NCBI RefSeq assembly: GCF_003027925.1 | Contig: NZ_PYPS01000013.1 | Coordinates: forward strand, 98,675 to 162,674 | DNA length: 64,000 bases | Source of the DNA: Micromonospora sp. RP3T | GTDB taxonomy: Bacteria > Actinomycetota > Actinomycetes > Mycobacteriales > Micromonosporaceae | Direction: 5' to 3' | Shown here: in pieces, positions 50,875-59,472 of the stretch | Layout of the letters: every line of letters begins with the position of its first letter | Position numbering within the stretch: position 1 is the stretch's first letter | Made by a program: the position numbers and the translations under genes | The notes under the pieces: model-generated | Databases searched by the model: none | The model's input: the letters and a program-made list of their open reading frames with translations, nothing else | What the model was told of the DNA's origin: nothing

Positions 50875-52934
50875 TGGCCGGGAACAACACCGTCCGGATC
50901 CTGGACGGCAACACGTTCGTGGTCTCCGAGGACACCGGGGACATCGAGGCCACGCCGACGGAACCGACCGGGCTGTTCTCCCTCGACACGCGGTACCTGT
51001 CGAAGTGGGTGCTCACGGTCGACGGCGAGCGGCTCAACGCGCTCTCCTACGACGACCTCCAGTACTACGAGGCGCGGTTCTTCCTGGTGCCCGGCCAGGC
51101 CACGCACTACGTCGACGCGAAGCTGTCGGTCATCCGGGAGCGGGTGGTCGGCGGCAGCTTCCGGGAGACGGTGAGCGTGCTGAACCACGACGAGAACGCG
51201 GTCGACCTGGAGATCCGGATGGACGCCGGCGCCGACTTCGCCGACCTCTTCCAGGTCAAGGACGAGATCCTCAACAAGAAGGGCGAACTGTACGCCGAGG
51301 CGGAGCCGGACCGGCTGCGGCTGGGCTATCGGCGGGGGAACTTCAAACGGGAGACGATCGTCTCCGCGAACCAGCCGGCCCGGTACGACAACCGGGGCGT
51401 TTCCTGGAGCATCCACCTGGAACCCAACGAGCAGTGGGACGTCCTCATCGACGTGCAGACGTTCGCCATCGGCCCGGGTGGCCGGGACCTGCGGATCGGG
51501 CTGCGGGCACACGGCACCGAGCGGCTCGCGCTCCAGCACGACCTGGAGGAGTGGATCGACCGGGCCCCCAAGGTCAACAGCGAGCACGGCCGGGTCGCCG
51601 CGACCTACCAACGCAGCCTGGTCGACCTCGCCGCGCTGCGCTTCTCGCCGCTGTCGCTCGGCGGGCAGACGCTGCCTGCCGCCGGCCTGCCCTGGTTCAT
51701 GACCATGTTCGGCCGGGACAGCATCCTCACCTGCCTCCAGGTGCTGCCGTTCGCGCCCGAGATGTCGAAGACCACGCTGCGCATTCTCGGCGCGCTCCAG
51801 GGCACCCGGTTCGACGACTTCCGGGACGAGGACCCGGGCCGGATCCTGCACGAGATGCGGTACGGCGAGACCGCCGCGTTCGAGGAGCAGCCGCACTCGC
51901 CCTACTACGGCTCGGTGGACGCGACCCCGCTGTTCGTGGTGCTGCTCGACGAGTACGAGCGGTGGAGCGGGGACGTGGCGCTGGTCAAGGAGCTGGAACG
52001 GGAGTGCCGCGCCGCGCTGAAGTGGATCGACGACTACGCCGACCTGGTCGGCAGCGGGTACATCTGGTACGAGCGGCGCAACACCGACACCGGCCTGGAG
52101 AACCAGTGCTGGAAGGACTCCTGGGACTCCATCTCGTACGCCGACGGCACGCTGCCGCCGTTCCCGCGGGCGAGCTGCGAGGTGCAGGGGTACGCGTACG
52201 ACGCGAAGATGCGCGCCGCCCGCCTGGCCCGGGAGTTCTGGGGCGACCCCGCGTACGCCGATCAGTTGGAACGCGAGGCGGCGGAGCTGAAGGCGCGGTT
52301 CAACCGCGACTGGTGGGTCGCCGACGGCGGCTTCTACGCGCTCGCGCTGGACCCGGAGGGGCGGCAGTGCGACGTGCTCAGCTCCAACATCGGCCATCTG
52401 CTGTGGAGCGGCATCGTCGACGACGAGCGGGCGCCGCAGATCGCCGCGCACCTGGTCGGGCCGCGGCTCTGGTCCGGCTGGGGGGTGCGGACGCTGGCCG
52501 AGGGCGAGGTCCGCTACAACCCGATCGGCTACCACAACGGCACGATCTGGCCGTTCGACAACTCGTTCGTCGCCTGGGGTCTGCGTCGGTACGGTTTCGC
52601 CGAGGAGGCGGCCACGGTGGCCAACGGCATCCTGGACGCGGCCACCTACTTCGACGGCCGGCTGCCGGAGGCGTTCGGCGGCTACCAGCGGGAGCTGACC
52701 AAGTTCCCGGTGGAGTACCCGACCGCGTGCAGCCCGCAGGCCTGGTCGACCGGGGCGCCGCTGCTGCTGATCCGGACCATGCTGGGGCTGGAGCCGCACG
52801 AGGGACACCTGGCGGTGGACCCGCGGCTGCCGGTGGGCATGGGGCGGATCGAGGTGCTGGACATCCCGGGCCGCTGGGGTCGGGTGGACGCGTTCGCCCG
52901 CGGCCGGCTGGACCTGCACAACCTGGCCGGCTGA
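50874..52934 (+). CDS. Glycogen-debranching-type amylo-alpha-1,6-glucosidase
   Basis: The 686-residue product has the N-terminal debranching domain (NTVRILDGNTFVVSEDTGDI, then GLFSLDTRYLSKWVLTVDG) followed by an (alpha/alpha)6 barrel: LPWFMTMFGRDSILTCLQ, HEMRYGETAAFEE, GSVDATPLFVVLLDEYERW, QGYAYDAKMRAARLA, HNGTIWPFDNSFVAWG and FPVEYPTACSPQAWSTGAPLLL. This is the archaeal/bacterial AGL-like family that removes alpha-1,6 branches or acts on related alpha-glucans. No signal peptide, so cytoplasmic. Coupled to the SCP2-like gene. Confidence 0.9.
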   Translation: MAGNNTVRILDGNTFVVSEDTGDIEATPTEPTGLFSLDTRYLSKWVLTVDGERLNALSYDDLQYYEARFFLVPGQATHYVDAKLSVIRERVVGGSFRETVSVLNHDENAVDLEIRMDAGADFADLFQVKDEILNKKGELYAEAEPDRLRLGYRRGNFKRETIVSANQPARYDNRGVSWSIHLEPNEQWDVLIDVQTFAIGPGGRDLRIGLRAHGTERLALQHDLEEWIDRAPKVNSEHGRVAATYQRSLVDLAALRFSPLSLGGQTLPAAGLPWFMTMFGRDSILTCLQVLPFAPEMSKTTLRILGALQGTRFDDFRDEDPGRILHEMRYGETAAFEEQPHSPYYGSVDATPLFVVLLDEYERWSGDVALVKELERECRAALKWIDDYADLVGSGYIWYERRNTDTGLENQCWKDSWDSISYADGTLPPFPRASCEVQGYAYDAKMRAARLAREFWGDPAYADQLEREAAELKARFNRDWWVADGGFYALALDPEGRQCDVLSSNIGHLLWSGIVDDERAPQIAAHLVGPRLWSGWGVRTLAEGEVRYNPIGYHNGTIWPFDNSFVAWGLRRYGFAEEAATVANGILDAATYFDGRLPEAFGGYQRELTKFPVEYPTACSPQAWSTGAPLLLIRTMLGLEPHEGHLAVDPRLPVGMGRIEVLDIPGRWGRVDAFARGRLDLHNLAG

Positions 52935-52946
52935 CGCCGGGCCGGC

Positions 52947-53339
52947 TCAGTGGCCGGCGGGCGGCCCGTCGGCGTGCGCCTCGTTCGGCGGCAGCAGGCA
53001 GAACTCGTTGCCCTCCGGGTCGGCCAGCACGGTCCACCGGGGCAGCTCGCGGACCACCGTCGCGCCGGCCTCCAGCACGGCGGCGCGTTCCTCGGCGTCG
53101 CCGACCAGGTCCAGGTGGATCCGGCCGGGCGCGGGCAGCTCACCGGCCGGGCTGATCCACAGGTCCGGCCGCCGCCCGTGCGGGTCGCGCAGCAGCACCG
53201 CCTCGGCCGGCCCGAGCGTCCGGTCGGCGAGCTTCGCCCGGTCCGCCTCCGTCACCGGCAGCCCGCTGACCGCGCTCCAGAACGGGGCGAGCAGGTACGG
53301 ATCACGGCAGTGGATGACGATCGCGGCGAGATCGGGCAT
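52947..53339 (-). CDS. VOC/glyoxalase superfamily protein
   Basis: The 130-residue product has two VOC beta-alpha-beta-beta-beta modules: LAAIVIHCRDPYLLAPFWSAVSGLPV and RIHLDLVGDAEERAAVLEAGATVV, ending VLADPEGNEFCLLPP. The metal positions (His10, Glu near the end) are kept. Many such proteins in actinomycetes have unknown substrates or give bleomycin-like resistance; none is indicated here. It ends 12 bases from the debranching gene, convergent. Confidence 0.88.
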   Translation of the reverse strand: MPDLAAIVIHCRDPYLLAPFWSAVSGLPVTEADRAKLADRTLGPAEAVLLRDPHGRRPDLWISPAGELPAPGRIHLDLVGDAEERAAVLEAGATVVRELPRWTVLADPEGNEFCLLPPNEAHADGPPAGH

Positions 53340-53349
53340 ACCACCGAAC

Positions 53350-54009
53350 CTAGTCGGCCCGGGCCGCCGGCAGGACGGTGTCCAGGAACGCGGCGGTGAC
53401 CGCGCGCAGGTCGGGGCGGGCCAGGTCGAGCGCGTGACCGCCGTGGGTGAGCCAGAGGTGCGTCGGGTGGCCGGCGGCGAGCAGCCGGCCGGCCAGCTCG
53501 ACCGCCTGCGCGGCCGGCACCGGCACGTCGTCCCGGCCCTGCACCAGCAGCACCGGCACGCCGGCGCCGAGATGACTGGCGACGGTGGCGTCGGCGGTGG
53601 CCGGATCGCCGGCGGCCGGCGGATGCCCGAGCAGGTCGGCCCACGGGTCGTCACCCGGGGGCCGGCGGCGCCGCTGCTCGTCGTCGAGCGGGTCGACGGG
53701 CGCCCAGTACGCCAGCGCGGCCGTCACGTCTCCCGGCCGGTCCACCCCGCGCAGGGCCAGGTGCAGGGCGAGCGTCCCGCCGGCCGAGTCGCCGCCGACC
53801 AGCAGCGGCCGACCGCCCGCGGCGGCCCGGGCCGCCCGCGCGGCGGCGCGGACGTCGTCGAGCTGGGCCGGCCAGCGGGCCTCGTGCGAGAACCGGTAGT
53901 CGGCGGCGACCACCCGGAGGCCGAGTGACGCCAGCGCGGCGCCGTCCTCCGAGGAGCGGGCCCGCCAGCCGCCGCCGTGGATCCAGAGCAGCACGCCGCG
54001 TTCGGTCAT
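53350..54009 (-). CDS. Alpha/beta hydrolase (HSL-like)
   Basis: The 219-residue product has the oxyanion motif LLWIHGGGWRARS and the nucleophile elbow LLVGGDSAGGTLALHLAL; Asp and His follow in LLVQGRDDVPV and LTHGGHALDLARP. This is the hormone-sensitive-lipase family of esterases. Start ATG 54009 lies right after GGGAGG. Substrate unknown. Ten bases upstream of the VOC gene in transcription order, so probably co-transcribed with it. Confidence 0.88.
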   Translation of the reverse strand: MTERGVLLWIHGGGWRARSSEDGAALASLGLRVVAADYRFSHEARWPAQLDDVRAAARAARAAAGGRPLLVGGDSAGGTLALHLALRGVDRPGDVTAALAYWAPVDPLDDEQRRRRPPGDDPWADLLGHPPAAGDPATADATVASHLGAGVPVLLVQGRDDVPVPAAQAVELAGRLLAAGHPTHLWLTHGGHALDLARPDLRAVTAAFLDTVLPAARAD

Positions 54010-54108
54010 CCTCCCATCGTGGTGGCGGCCGGACCGCTCCGCGACCCGGCTCTGCCCACGGCAGAGTGGCGCTACGGTCGGGTAACCTACGCGCGGTAAA
54101 GTTGCCGG

Positions 54109-54861
54109 ATGCCGGAACTCGTGTACCCGCCCGTGATCACCGCCGCCAAGACGATGTTCCGCGCTCTCGACCTGCGCCTGGACGTGCGGGGCAGCCACCA
54201 CGTGCCGCGCACCGGCGGGGCGGTGCTCGCGTCCAACCACGTGAGCTACCTCGACTTCATCTTCTGCGGCTACGGCGCGCACGAGTCCCGCCGGCTGGTC
54301 CGGTTCATGGCCAAGGAGAGCGTCTTCCGGCACCGGGTTTCCGGCCCGCTGATGCGCGGCATGAAGCACATCCCGGTCAACCGCGCCGCCGGCGCCGGGT
54401 CGTACGCCGCCGCGGTCGGCGCGCTGCGCCGGGGCGAGGTGGTCGGCGTCTTCCCGGAGGCGACGATCAGCCGGTCCTTCACCGTCAAGGACCTCAAGAA
54501 CGGCGCGGCCCGGATGGCACAGGAGGCCGGCGTGCCGCTGCTGCCAGTGGCGCTCTGGGGCACCCAGCGGCTCTGGACCAAGGGGCGCCCGCGCACCCTG
54601 ACCCGTCGGCACACCCCGATCACCATCCTGGTGGGGGAGCCGATGGACCCGGCCGCCTACCCGGACGCCACCGCCCTCACCGCCGACCTGCGCACCCGGC
54701 TGTCGGCGCTCGTCGACCGCGTCCAGCGGGACTACCCGGACCAGCCGGCCGGCCCGGACGACGCCTGGTGGCAGCCGGCCCACCTGGGCGGCGGCGCGCC
54801 CACCCCGGAGCGGGCCGTCGAGCTGGACCGCTCCGACCGCCGCTCCCGCAGCGCTTCCTGA
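54109..54861 (+). CDS. 1-Acyl-glycerol-3-phosphate acyltransferase-type (PlsC family)
   Basis: The 250-residue product carries the PlsC set: ASNHVSYLDFIF (HX4D), FMAKESVFRHRVSG, NRAAGAGSYAAAV, VVGVFPEATISRSF and VPLLPVALWGTQ. It should add an acyl chain to lysophosphatidate or a similar acceptor at the membrane. The C-terminal 45 residues are Pro/Ala-rich. Single gene, divergent from the hydrolase-VOC pair. GTG and ATG starts were compared; ATG 54109 keeps the family N-terminus. Confidence 0.92.
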   Translation: MPELVYPPVITAAKTMFRALDLRLDVRGSHHVPRTGGAVLASNHVSYLDFIFCGYGAHESRRLVRFMAKESVFRHRVSGPLMRGMKHIPVNRAAGAGSYAAAVGALRRGEVVGVFPEATISRSFTVKDLKNGAARMAQEAGVPLLPVALWGTQRLWTKGRPRTLTRRHTPITILVGEPMDPAAYPDATALTADLRTRLSALVDRVQRDYPDQPAGPDDAWWQPAHLGGGAPTPERAVELDRSDRRSRSAS

Positions 54862-54905
54862 CCGTGTCGCCCGTGTCGCCCGTCTGGCGGGCAGATGGCC
54901 TGCCG

Positions 54906-55011
54906 GCCGTGCGGGAGGCGCCACGCCTCGCCGTGCGGGAGGCGCCGCGCCTTGCCGTGCGGGTCGCACCCCTTGCCGCGCGGGTCGGACCACTCCTTGC
55001 CACGCGGGCGG
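54906..55011. repeat. Tandem repeat, about 4.5 copies of a 24-bp unit
   Basis: Units begin at 54906, 54930, 54954 (21 bp), 54975 and 54999 (partial) with the consensus GCCGTGCGGGNNGCNCCNCNCCTT. The stretch lies after the acyltransferase stop and has no convincing frame, so it looks non-coding. Confidence 0.65.
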
Positions 55012-55030
55012 AAGAGAACAGTCCCGGCCG

Positions 55031-55297
55031 CCTACGAACTTGATGGCGAGAACGGGTCACGGTCCGCCGAGCTCGGTGGGGTGAACGCCCGGCTGACCGG
55101 ACGGACGAGGCCGCGCCGAGCCTGGCTCGCTTCCGGCACGGGCTTACGCGCGTCGATTCCGGTCAGGGATGCGACACGGCCTGGAGATCTCCTGCGGCGG
55201 CGCCTCGGTGACGGTCGGCTTCGCGCGTGGGCCCGCCTCCCGGGCCCGGCCTCGCGGCGCGTGGCTCATGAGTCATCCATGCCATCAAGTTCGTAGG
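55031..55297. repeat. 267-bp element bounded by 17-bp inverted repeats
   Basis: CCTACGAACTTGATGGC (55031-55047) and GCCATCAAGTTCGTAGG (55281-55297) are exact reverse complements. The interior holds no convincing gene; just inside the right end is CTCATGAGTCATCC. The structure suggests a MITE-like, non-autonomous element. The flanks show no clear target duplication. Confidence 0.6.
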
Positions 55298-55430
55298 CCG
55301 CACGAACACGTGGACTGGGCCACGTCGGGTCTACCCGCGCGCCGATCGGCAGGACCAGGCGGACGACCCGCCGGTCGGACGGCCCTGCGCGGCCCCGGGC
55401 CGCATCGGGGGCACCACGACCGGCGAGGCG

Positions 55431-56171
55431 TCAGCAGGCGGAGCCGGGTCGGTCCCGGGCCAGGAAGTCGAACCGGGGCCCCAGCGCCTCCGCCGCCGGC
55501 TGACGGTAGTAGTCCTCGCGGGACAGGAACTCCACCGGCAGCGAACCGGGCAGCGTCACCACCCCCACCGTCGGGCCGGGGGAAGCGGCGACCCGGTTGG
55601 CGAGCGCGTCCCGCTCCGGCGGGGACAGGTCGACCAGATCGGCGTGGGCCAGCCGGAACCCGGCCACCGCGCGGCGTACCTGCCGGGCCAGCGCGGTGAT
55701 CAGGGCGACCGGGCCGGTGAGCGCCAGCGCCGGCTGCCGGATGGTGCGCAGCGCGTCGCAGACCACCCGCAACTCAGCCGTGTCGTCGTCGATCTCGACC
55801 AGTTCCAGCCGGGACGGCCACTGCCAGCGGATCTGACCGCTGACCAGGCGGGACAGCCGGACCGGGCGCCGGTGCCGGGCGCCGGTCGGGCCGTCCCGCC
55901 CGGAGACCAGGGACAGCTCGGAGCCGGTGCAGAGGTACGCCAGCCGCCGGTCGGTCACGGTGACCGACGCCGCGTCGGGCAACGCCCAGCAGCGTTCGTC
56001 CTCGGTGGGGCCGAGCAGGTGACCGGTGACCGGCAGCCGGTGCTGGGCGAGCAGCCGCTCACCGGGGTCGAGCACCAGCGCGTAGCGCCGGTCGAGCAGG
56101 GGACGGCTGGGGTCGTCGTCGGCGTCGAAGCGGTGTGGCCCGATGAAGAAGGGTGCGGCGTCCTCCGGCAC
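55431..56171 (-). CDS. Conserved hypothetical protein, possibly PH-like
   Basis: The 246-residue soluble product (MPEDAAPFFIGPHRFDADDD) has strands resembling a bacterial PH-like domain (GERLLAQHRLPVTGHLL, VTVTDRRLAYLCTG, SRLVSGQIRWQWPSRLELVEID) and a helical middle, ending GPRFDFLARDRPGSAC. I do not recognise the family. It precedes the regulator locus and may be unrelated to it. Confidence 0.6.
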   Translation of the reverse strand: MPEDAAPFFIGPHRFDADDDPSRPLLDRRYALVLDPGERLLAQHRLPVTGHLLGPTEDERCWALPDAASVTVTDRRLAYLCTGSELSLVSGRDGPTGARHRRPVRLSRLVSGQIRWQWPSRLELVEIDDDTAELRVVCDALRTIRQPALALTGPVALITALARQVRRAVAGFRLAHADLVDLSPPERDALANRVAASPGPTVGVVTLPGSLPVEFLSREDYYRQPAAEALGPRFDFLARDRPGSAC

Positions 56172-56244
56172 GGTACGACCTCCCGGGACGGTTGGCGGTA
56201 CCGGTGAGCCTGACCGATCACCGGGGCCGCTGTCATGACACCCG

Positions 56245-56961
56245 TTAGGGGGTCGGCCGGTCGGCCGACGCCTGTGACCGGTAGATGCCGATCTCTTCCG
56301 GTCGGACGAGGCCGTCCTCGATCGCGCGGGCGAGCAGCGCCGCCTTGGTGGCCGCCGGACGCCCGGCCCGGGTGTACTTGATCCGGGCCCGGTCCACGTA
56401 CTGCTTCACGGTGTGCTCGCTGATCTGCATCCGGCGCGCCACCGACGCCTTCGACATCGACTGGAACCACAGCAGCAGCGCCTCACGCTCCTTGTCCGAC
56501 AGGGACGGCCGGTCCGGCCGGGCGTCGCCGACCATCGCGCCGGCCAGTGCCGGCGGCACGTACGGGCGGTCGCTCGCCGCCGCCAGCACGGTGGCCACGC
56601 AGTGTTCCCGCCCCTCGTGCTTGGCGAGGAACGCGACCGCGCCCGCGTCCAGCGCGGCCAGCATGGTCTGCGGGTCGGTGTGCTCGGAGTAGACCACCAC
56701 CCGCCGCCCGGCGGCGCTCAGCTCGGCCAGCTTGTCGAGCACCATCCGCCCGTGCAGCCGCAGGTCGAGCAGCACCACCTCGGCCCCCGGCGCGGCCCGC
56801 AGCACCGTGTCGGGATCGTCGCCGGTCGCCAGCACCCGCAGCCGGGGCTCGGAGGAGAGCCAGGCGCGCACCCCGTCGATCACCACCGGGTGGTCGTCGA
56901 CGATCGCCACCCCGACCGGTTGCCCGGCGTTCACGCCTGCCGCCAGCGGGTCTGCGTCCAT
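56245..56961 (-). CDS. NarL/LuxR-type response regulator
   Basis: ATG 56961 (MDADPLAAG) with GGGGAGA gives 238 residues. The receiver domain VGVAIVDDHPVVIDGVRAWL and VVLLDLRLHG (phospho-Asp) is followed by a linker with YVPPALAG and the LuxR HTH: LSDKEREALLLWFQSMSKASVARRM, then ISEHTVKQYVDRARIKYTRAGR. It overlaps the kinase-like gene upstream by 31 bases, so the three genes kinase, kinase-like and regulator form an operon. Confidence 0.92.
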   Translation of the reverse strand: MDADPLAAGVNAGQPVGVAIVDDHPVVIDGVRAWLSSEPRLRVLATGDDPDTVLRAAPGAEVVLLDLRLHGRMVLDKLAELSAAGRRVVVYSEHTDPQTMLAALDAGAVAFLAKHEGREHCVATVLAAASDRPYVPPALAGAMVGDARPDRPSLSDKEREALLLWFQSMSKASVARRMQISEHTVKQYVDRARIKYTRAGRPAATKAALLARAIEDGLVRPEEIGIYRSQASADRPTP

Positions 56962-58151
56962 CTGATCTCCCCGTCCCGCTCGTGCAGGTACGCCACCGGC
57001 CCGTCCCCGTCGGTCGGCGGCAGCGGATCGTCCGGGCCGTCGTGATCCGGTGTCACCAGGCTGACCACCACCTCGTCCGGGCCGGCGACCACCGTCAGCC
57101 GCGCCGCGCCGCGGGCGCCGGCGAGCGCCGCCGTGAGCGGGTCGGCCAGGGCCCGGCGCACGTCGACCGGCAGTTCCGGCGGCGTGCCGACCGCCACCAG
57201 CTCGATCGGCAGACCGTTCCGCTCGGCCAGGTCGGCGGCGGCCCGCAACTCGTGCAGCAGCGGGTCGGGCACGTCGTCGGACTCGGCGATCAGCCGGCGC
57301 AACCGGGCCGCGGCCAGCACCGCGCGGCGGCGTACCGCCGGGTCGGCCGGGTCGGCGTCGCCGGTCGCCAGCGCCGCCAGCACCTCCTCGGCGGTGCCAC
57401 TGACCAGGGCGAGCCGGGCCTGCCGCTCGCTCCGGGCCCGCTCGGCGGCCTCCCGTTCGGCGGCCACGGCCAGCGTCGCCGCGGCGGTGCCGGCCCGGTC
57501 CCGGGCCAGCGCGGTGAGCGCCGCCGCGCCGGCGAAGACCGCCACCGGCAACGTGGAGGTGCCGTAGACGTACATCGCGTACCGGCTCAGGTCGGCCGGC
57601 GCGGTCGTGCCGTGCAGCACCACCGCCACCAGCGCGATCGTCGCGTGCGCGGCGAGCAGCGCCAGCAGCCAGCGCACCGGCCGCTGCCAGAGCACCAGCA
57701 GGAAGAACCAGGCCAGCCCGCCCCACACCCAGTTGGCGGTGGTGAACAGGAACCGCTCACCGGCCGCCGCGAAGACCGCCGCGTCGACCGCCAGCAGCAC
57801 CGCGGCCAGCCGCCGGGCCGGGGGCAACCCACCACCCAGCAGGCGTACGCCGGTGGCGACGCCGACCAGCGCGGTCACCAGCCAGCCGGCCGCCACCACC
57901 GCCGGGGCGGCCATGCCGGGCCCCGCCGCCAGCACCGCCGGCAGGCTGACCGCCAGGTGCCAGGCCAACGCGATGCCGACCGCCACGAGCCGGGCGCCCC
58001 GGTCCGACGCGTCCGCCACGGCGTGCGCCTGGGGCACCGCCCCGGCCGTCCCGGCGCGTGCCACCGGCCGGAGCCGGGGCGCCGCGTCCACCGCCGGGCC
58101 GGTGTGCACCACGGTCCCGCCGGCCAGCGTCGTACCCGACTCAGTCGCCAT
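56931..58151 (-). CDS. Membrane protein with degenerate histidine-kinase-like C-terminus
   Basis: The 406-residue product has six to seven membrane helices (about 52-205), a coiled-coil (LAVAAEREAAERARSERQARLAL) and a C-terminal ATPase-like region that keeps strand order (LPIELVAVGTPPELPVDVRRALADPL) but lacks the N, G1 and G2 boxes. It looks like a paralogue of the next kinase that has lost catalysis, perhaps a decoy or regulatory subunit. It overlaps both neighbours (11 bases and 31 bases). Confidence 0.8.
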   Translation of the reverse strand: MATESGTTLAGGTVVHTGPAVDAAPRLRPVARAGTAGAVPQAHAVADASDRGARLVAVGIALAWHLAVSLPAVLAAGPGMAAPAVVAAGWLVTALVGVATGVRLLGGGLPPARRLAAVLLAVDAAVFAAAGERFLFTTANWVWGGLAWFFLLVLWQRPVRWLLALLAAHATIALVAVVLHGTTAPADLSRYAMYVYGTSTLPVAVFAGAAALTALARDRAGTAAATLAVAAEREAAERARSERQARLALVSGTAEEVLAALATGDADPADPAVRRRAVLAAARLRRLIAESDDVPDPLLHELRAAADLAERNGLPIELVAVGTPPELPVDVRRALADPLTAALAGARGAARLTVVAGPDEVVVSLVTPDHDGPDDPLPPTDGDGPVAYLHERDGEIRWTQTRWRQA

Positions 58152-59319
58152 CGGACCACTCCAGCCGGACCCGGGTGCCGGCGCCAGGGGCGGAAGTCAC
58201 CACCGCCCGGCCGTCCACGGTGGCCATCCGCCCGTGGATCGACTCGCGCAGCCCGTACCGGTGGGCCGGAACCGTGGTCGGGTCGAAGCCGGGACCGTCG
58301 TCGGCCACCTCGACCACCACGGTGCCGTCGGCGCGGACCAGGCGCAGCGTGGTGGCCGCGCCCGGCGCGTGCCGGGCCACGTTGGCCAGCGCGGCGGCGG
58401 CGCTGTCGGCGAGCGCCGCGGCGACCTCCGCCGGCAGCCGGCACGGCGGCAGCGTCGCGGTCACCGTCAGCTCCGGCAGCCCGGCCAGCACCGTGCGCAG
58501 CCGCTCGTCGAGGTCCGCCTCGCCGGCCGCGGTCGCGGTCCGCGCCCCGGCCAGGGCGCTGAGCGTACGCAGATCCGCCGCGCACCGCTCGCGCAGCGCC
58601 ACGGAACTGCCTCCGACCGCGCCCAGCCCGACCATGGTCAGCGTGCCGAGCACGGTGTCGTGCAGGTCCCGGTTGTGCCGTCGCTCCGCCTCGCGGGCGG
58701 CGCGCGCCACCACCGCCTCGCGGGACAGCCGCTGGTAGCCGGCGAACGCGGCGTCGGCCCGGCCGAGCCAGCCGCGCATCACCGCGGTCATCACCGCCGC
58801 GCAGCCGGTCTGCACCAGCAGCGTGCCGGTGTGCGCACGGGCCTCGACCGGGTTCCCGGCCAGCGTGGCGCCGGTCGCGTAGGCGGCGGTGACGAGCAGG
58901 CCGGCCGGCACCGACCAGCGGGCCGGCGCGGTGGCCTGCGCGTTGATCACGGTGGTGCTGGCCAGCACCGCCACCCAGCTCGCCTCACCGGGCAGCACCT
59001 CCGGCGCGACCAGCCACGGCACGGCCAGCGCGGTGGCGGTGGTCAACGCCACGTCGCCGGCCACCAACGCGCCGCCGACGCCGTGCCGGAACGCGCGGAA
59101 CGCGTACCAGCCGGACCACGCGGTGAGCGCGACGACGGCCGGTACCAGCAGCGCCACCCGCACCGGTGCGGTCCGCACCGACAGGGCGACCACCGCGCCG
59201 ACCAGCCCGCAGGTGAGCCGGAGCAGCGCCGGCAGCGTGGTGAAGATCAGCGTGAACGCGCCGCCGGCCGGACGGTCCAACGGGGACCGTGGCAGGGTCG
59301 TGGCGGCAGCCACCGGCAT
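58141..59319 (-). CDS. Sensor histidine kinase (HisKA_3, NarL partner)
   Basis: ATG 59319 (MPVAAATTL) with GGAAGGA upstream gives 392 residues; a longer frame to 59409 is less likely. Six membrane helices (about 20-170) precede a phosphoacceptor region RRHNRDLHDTVLGTLTMVG with the HDTxL motif of the HisKA_3 class. The ATPase follows with AAALANVARHAPGA (N box), VADDGPGFDP (G1) and RYGLRESIHGRM (G2). It should phosphorylate the NarL-type regulator two genes on. Confidence 0.92.
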   Translation of the reverse strand: MPVAAATTLPRSPLDRPAGGAFTLIFTTLPALLRLTCGLVGAVVALSVRTAPVRVALLVPAVVALTAWSGWYAFRAFRHGVGGALVAGDVALTTATALAVPWLVAPEVLPGEASWVAVLASTTVINAQATAPARWSVPAGLLVTAAYATGATLAGNPVEARAHTGTLLVQTGCAAVMTAVMRGWLGRADAAFAGYQRLSREAVVARAAREAERRHNRDLHDTVLGTLTMVGLGAVGGSSVALRERCAADLRTLSALAGARTATAAGEADLDERLRTVLAGLPELTVTATLPPCRLPAEVAAALADSAAAALANVARHAPGAATTLRLVRADGTVVVEVADDGPGFDPTTVPAHRYGLRESIHGRMATVDGRAVVTSAPGAGTRVRLEWSDGD

Positions 59320-59472
59320 CGGGGAAGTGTCCTTCCGGCAGCGACCCGTCCGGGTCCGCACGGCATAGATTGACGCCGGAGAATAACACGCTTTGTCAGA
59401 ACCCGTCACCCTCGGTACGCGATGCGTCGCTACCGGGACGGGAAAGCGGAGCCGAACCGTCCGGTTTTCGGG

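Larger units (their letters stand above)
54862..55430. other. 569-bp non-coding region after the acyltransferase gene
   Basis: No supported gene is present. It holds the 24-bp tandem repeat and the inverted-repeat element listed separately, then about 130 bases of GC-rich sequence (55298-55430) in which nothing was recognised. Confidence 0.6.

Noticed and set aside
54895..55296. A Cys/Arg-rich 133-codon frame over the tandem repeat and inverted-repeat element
   Set aside because: The frame comes from the 24-bp tandem unit, has no start signal, and shows no domain.
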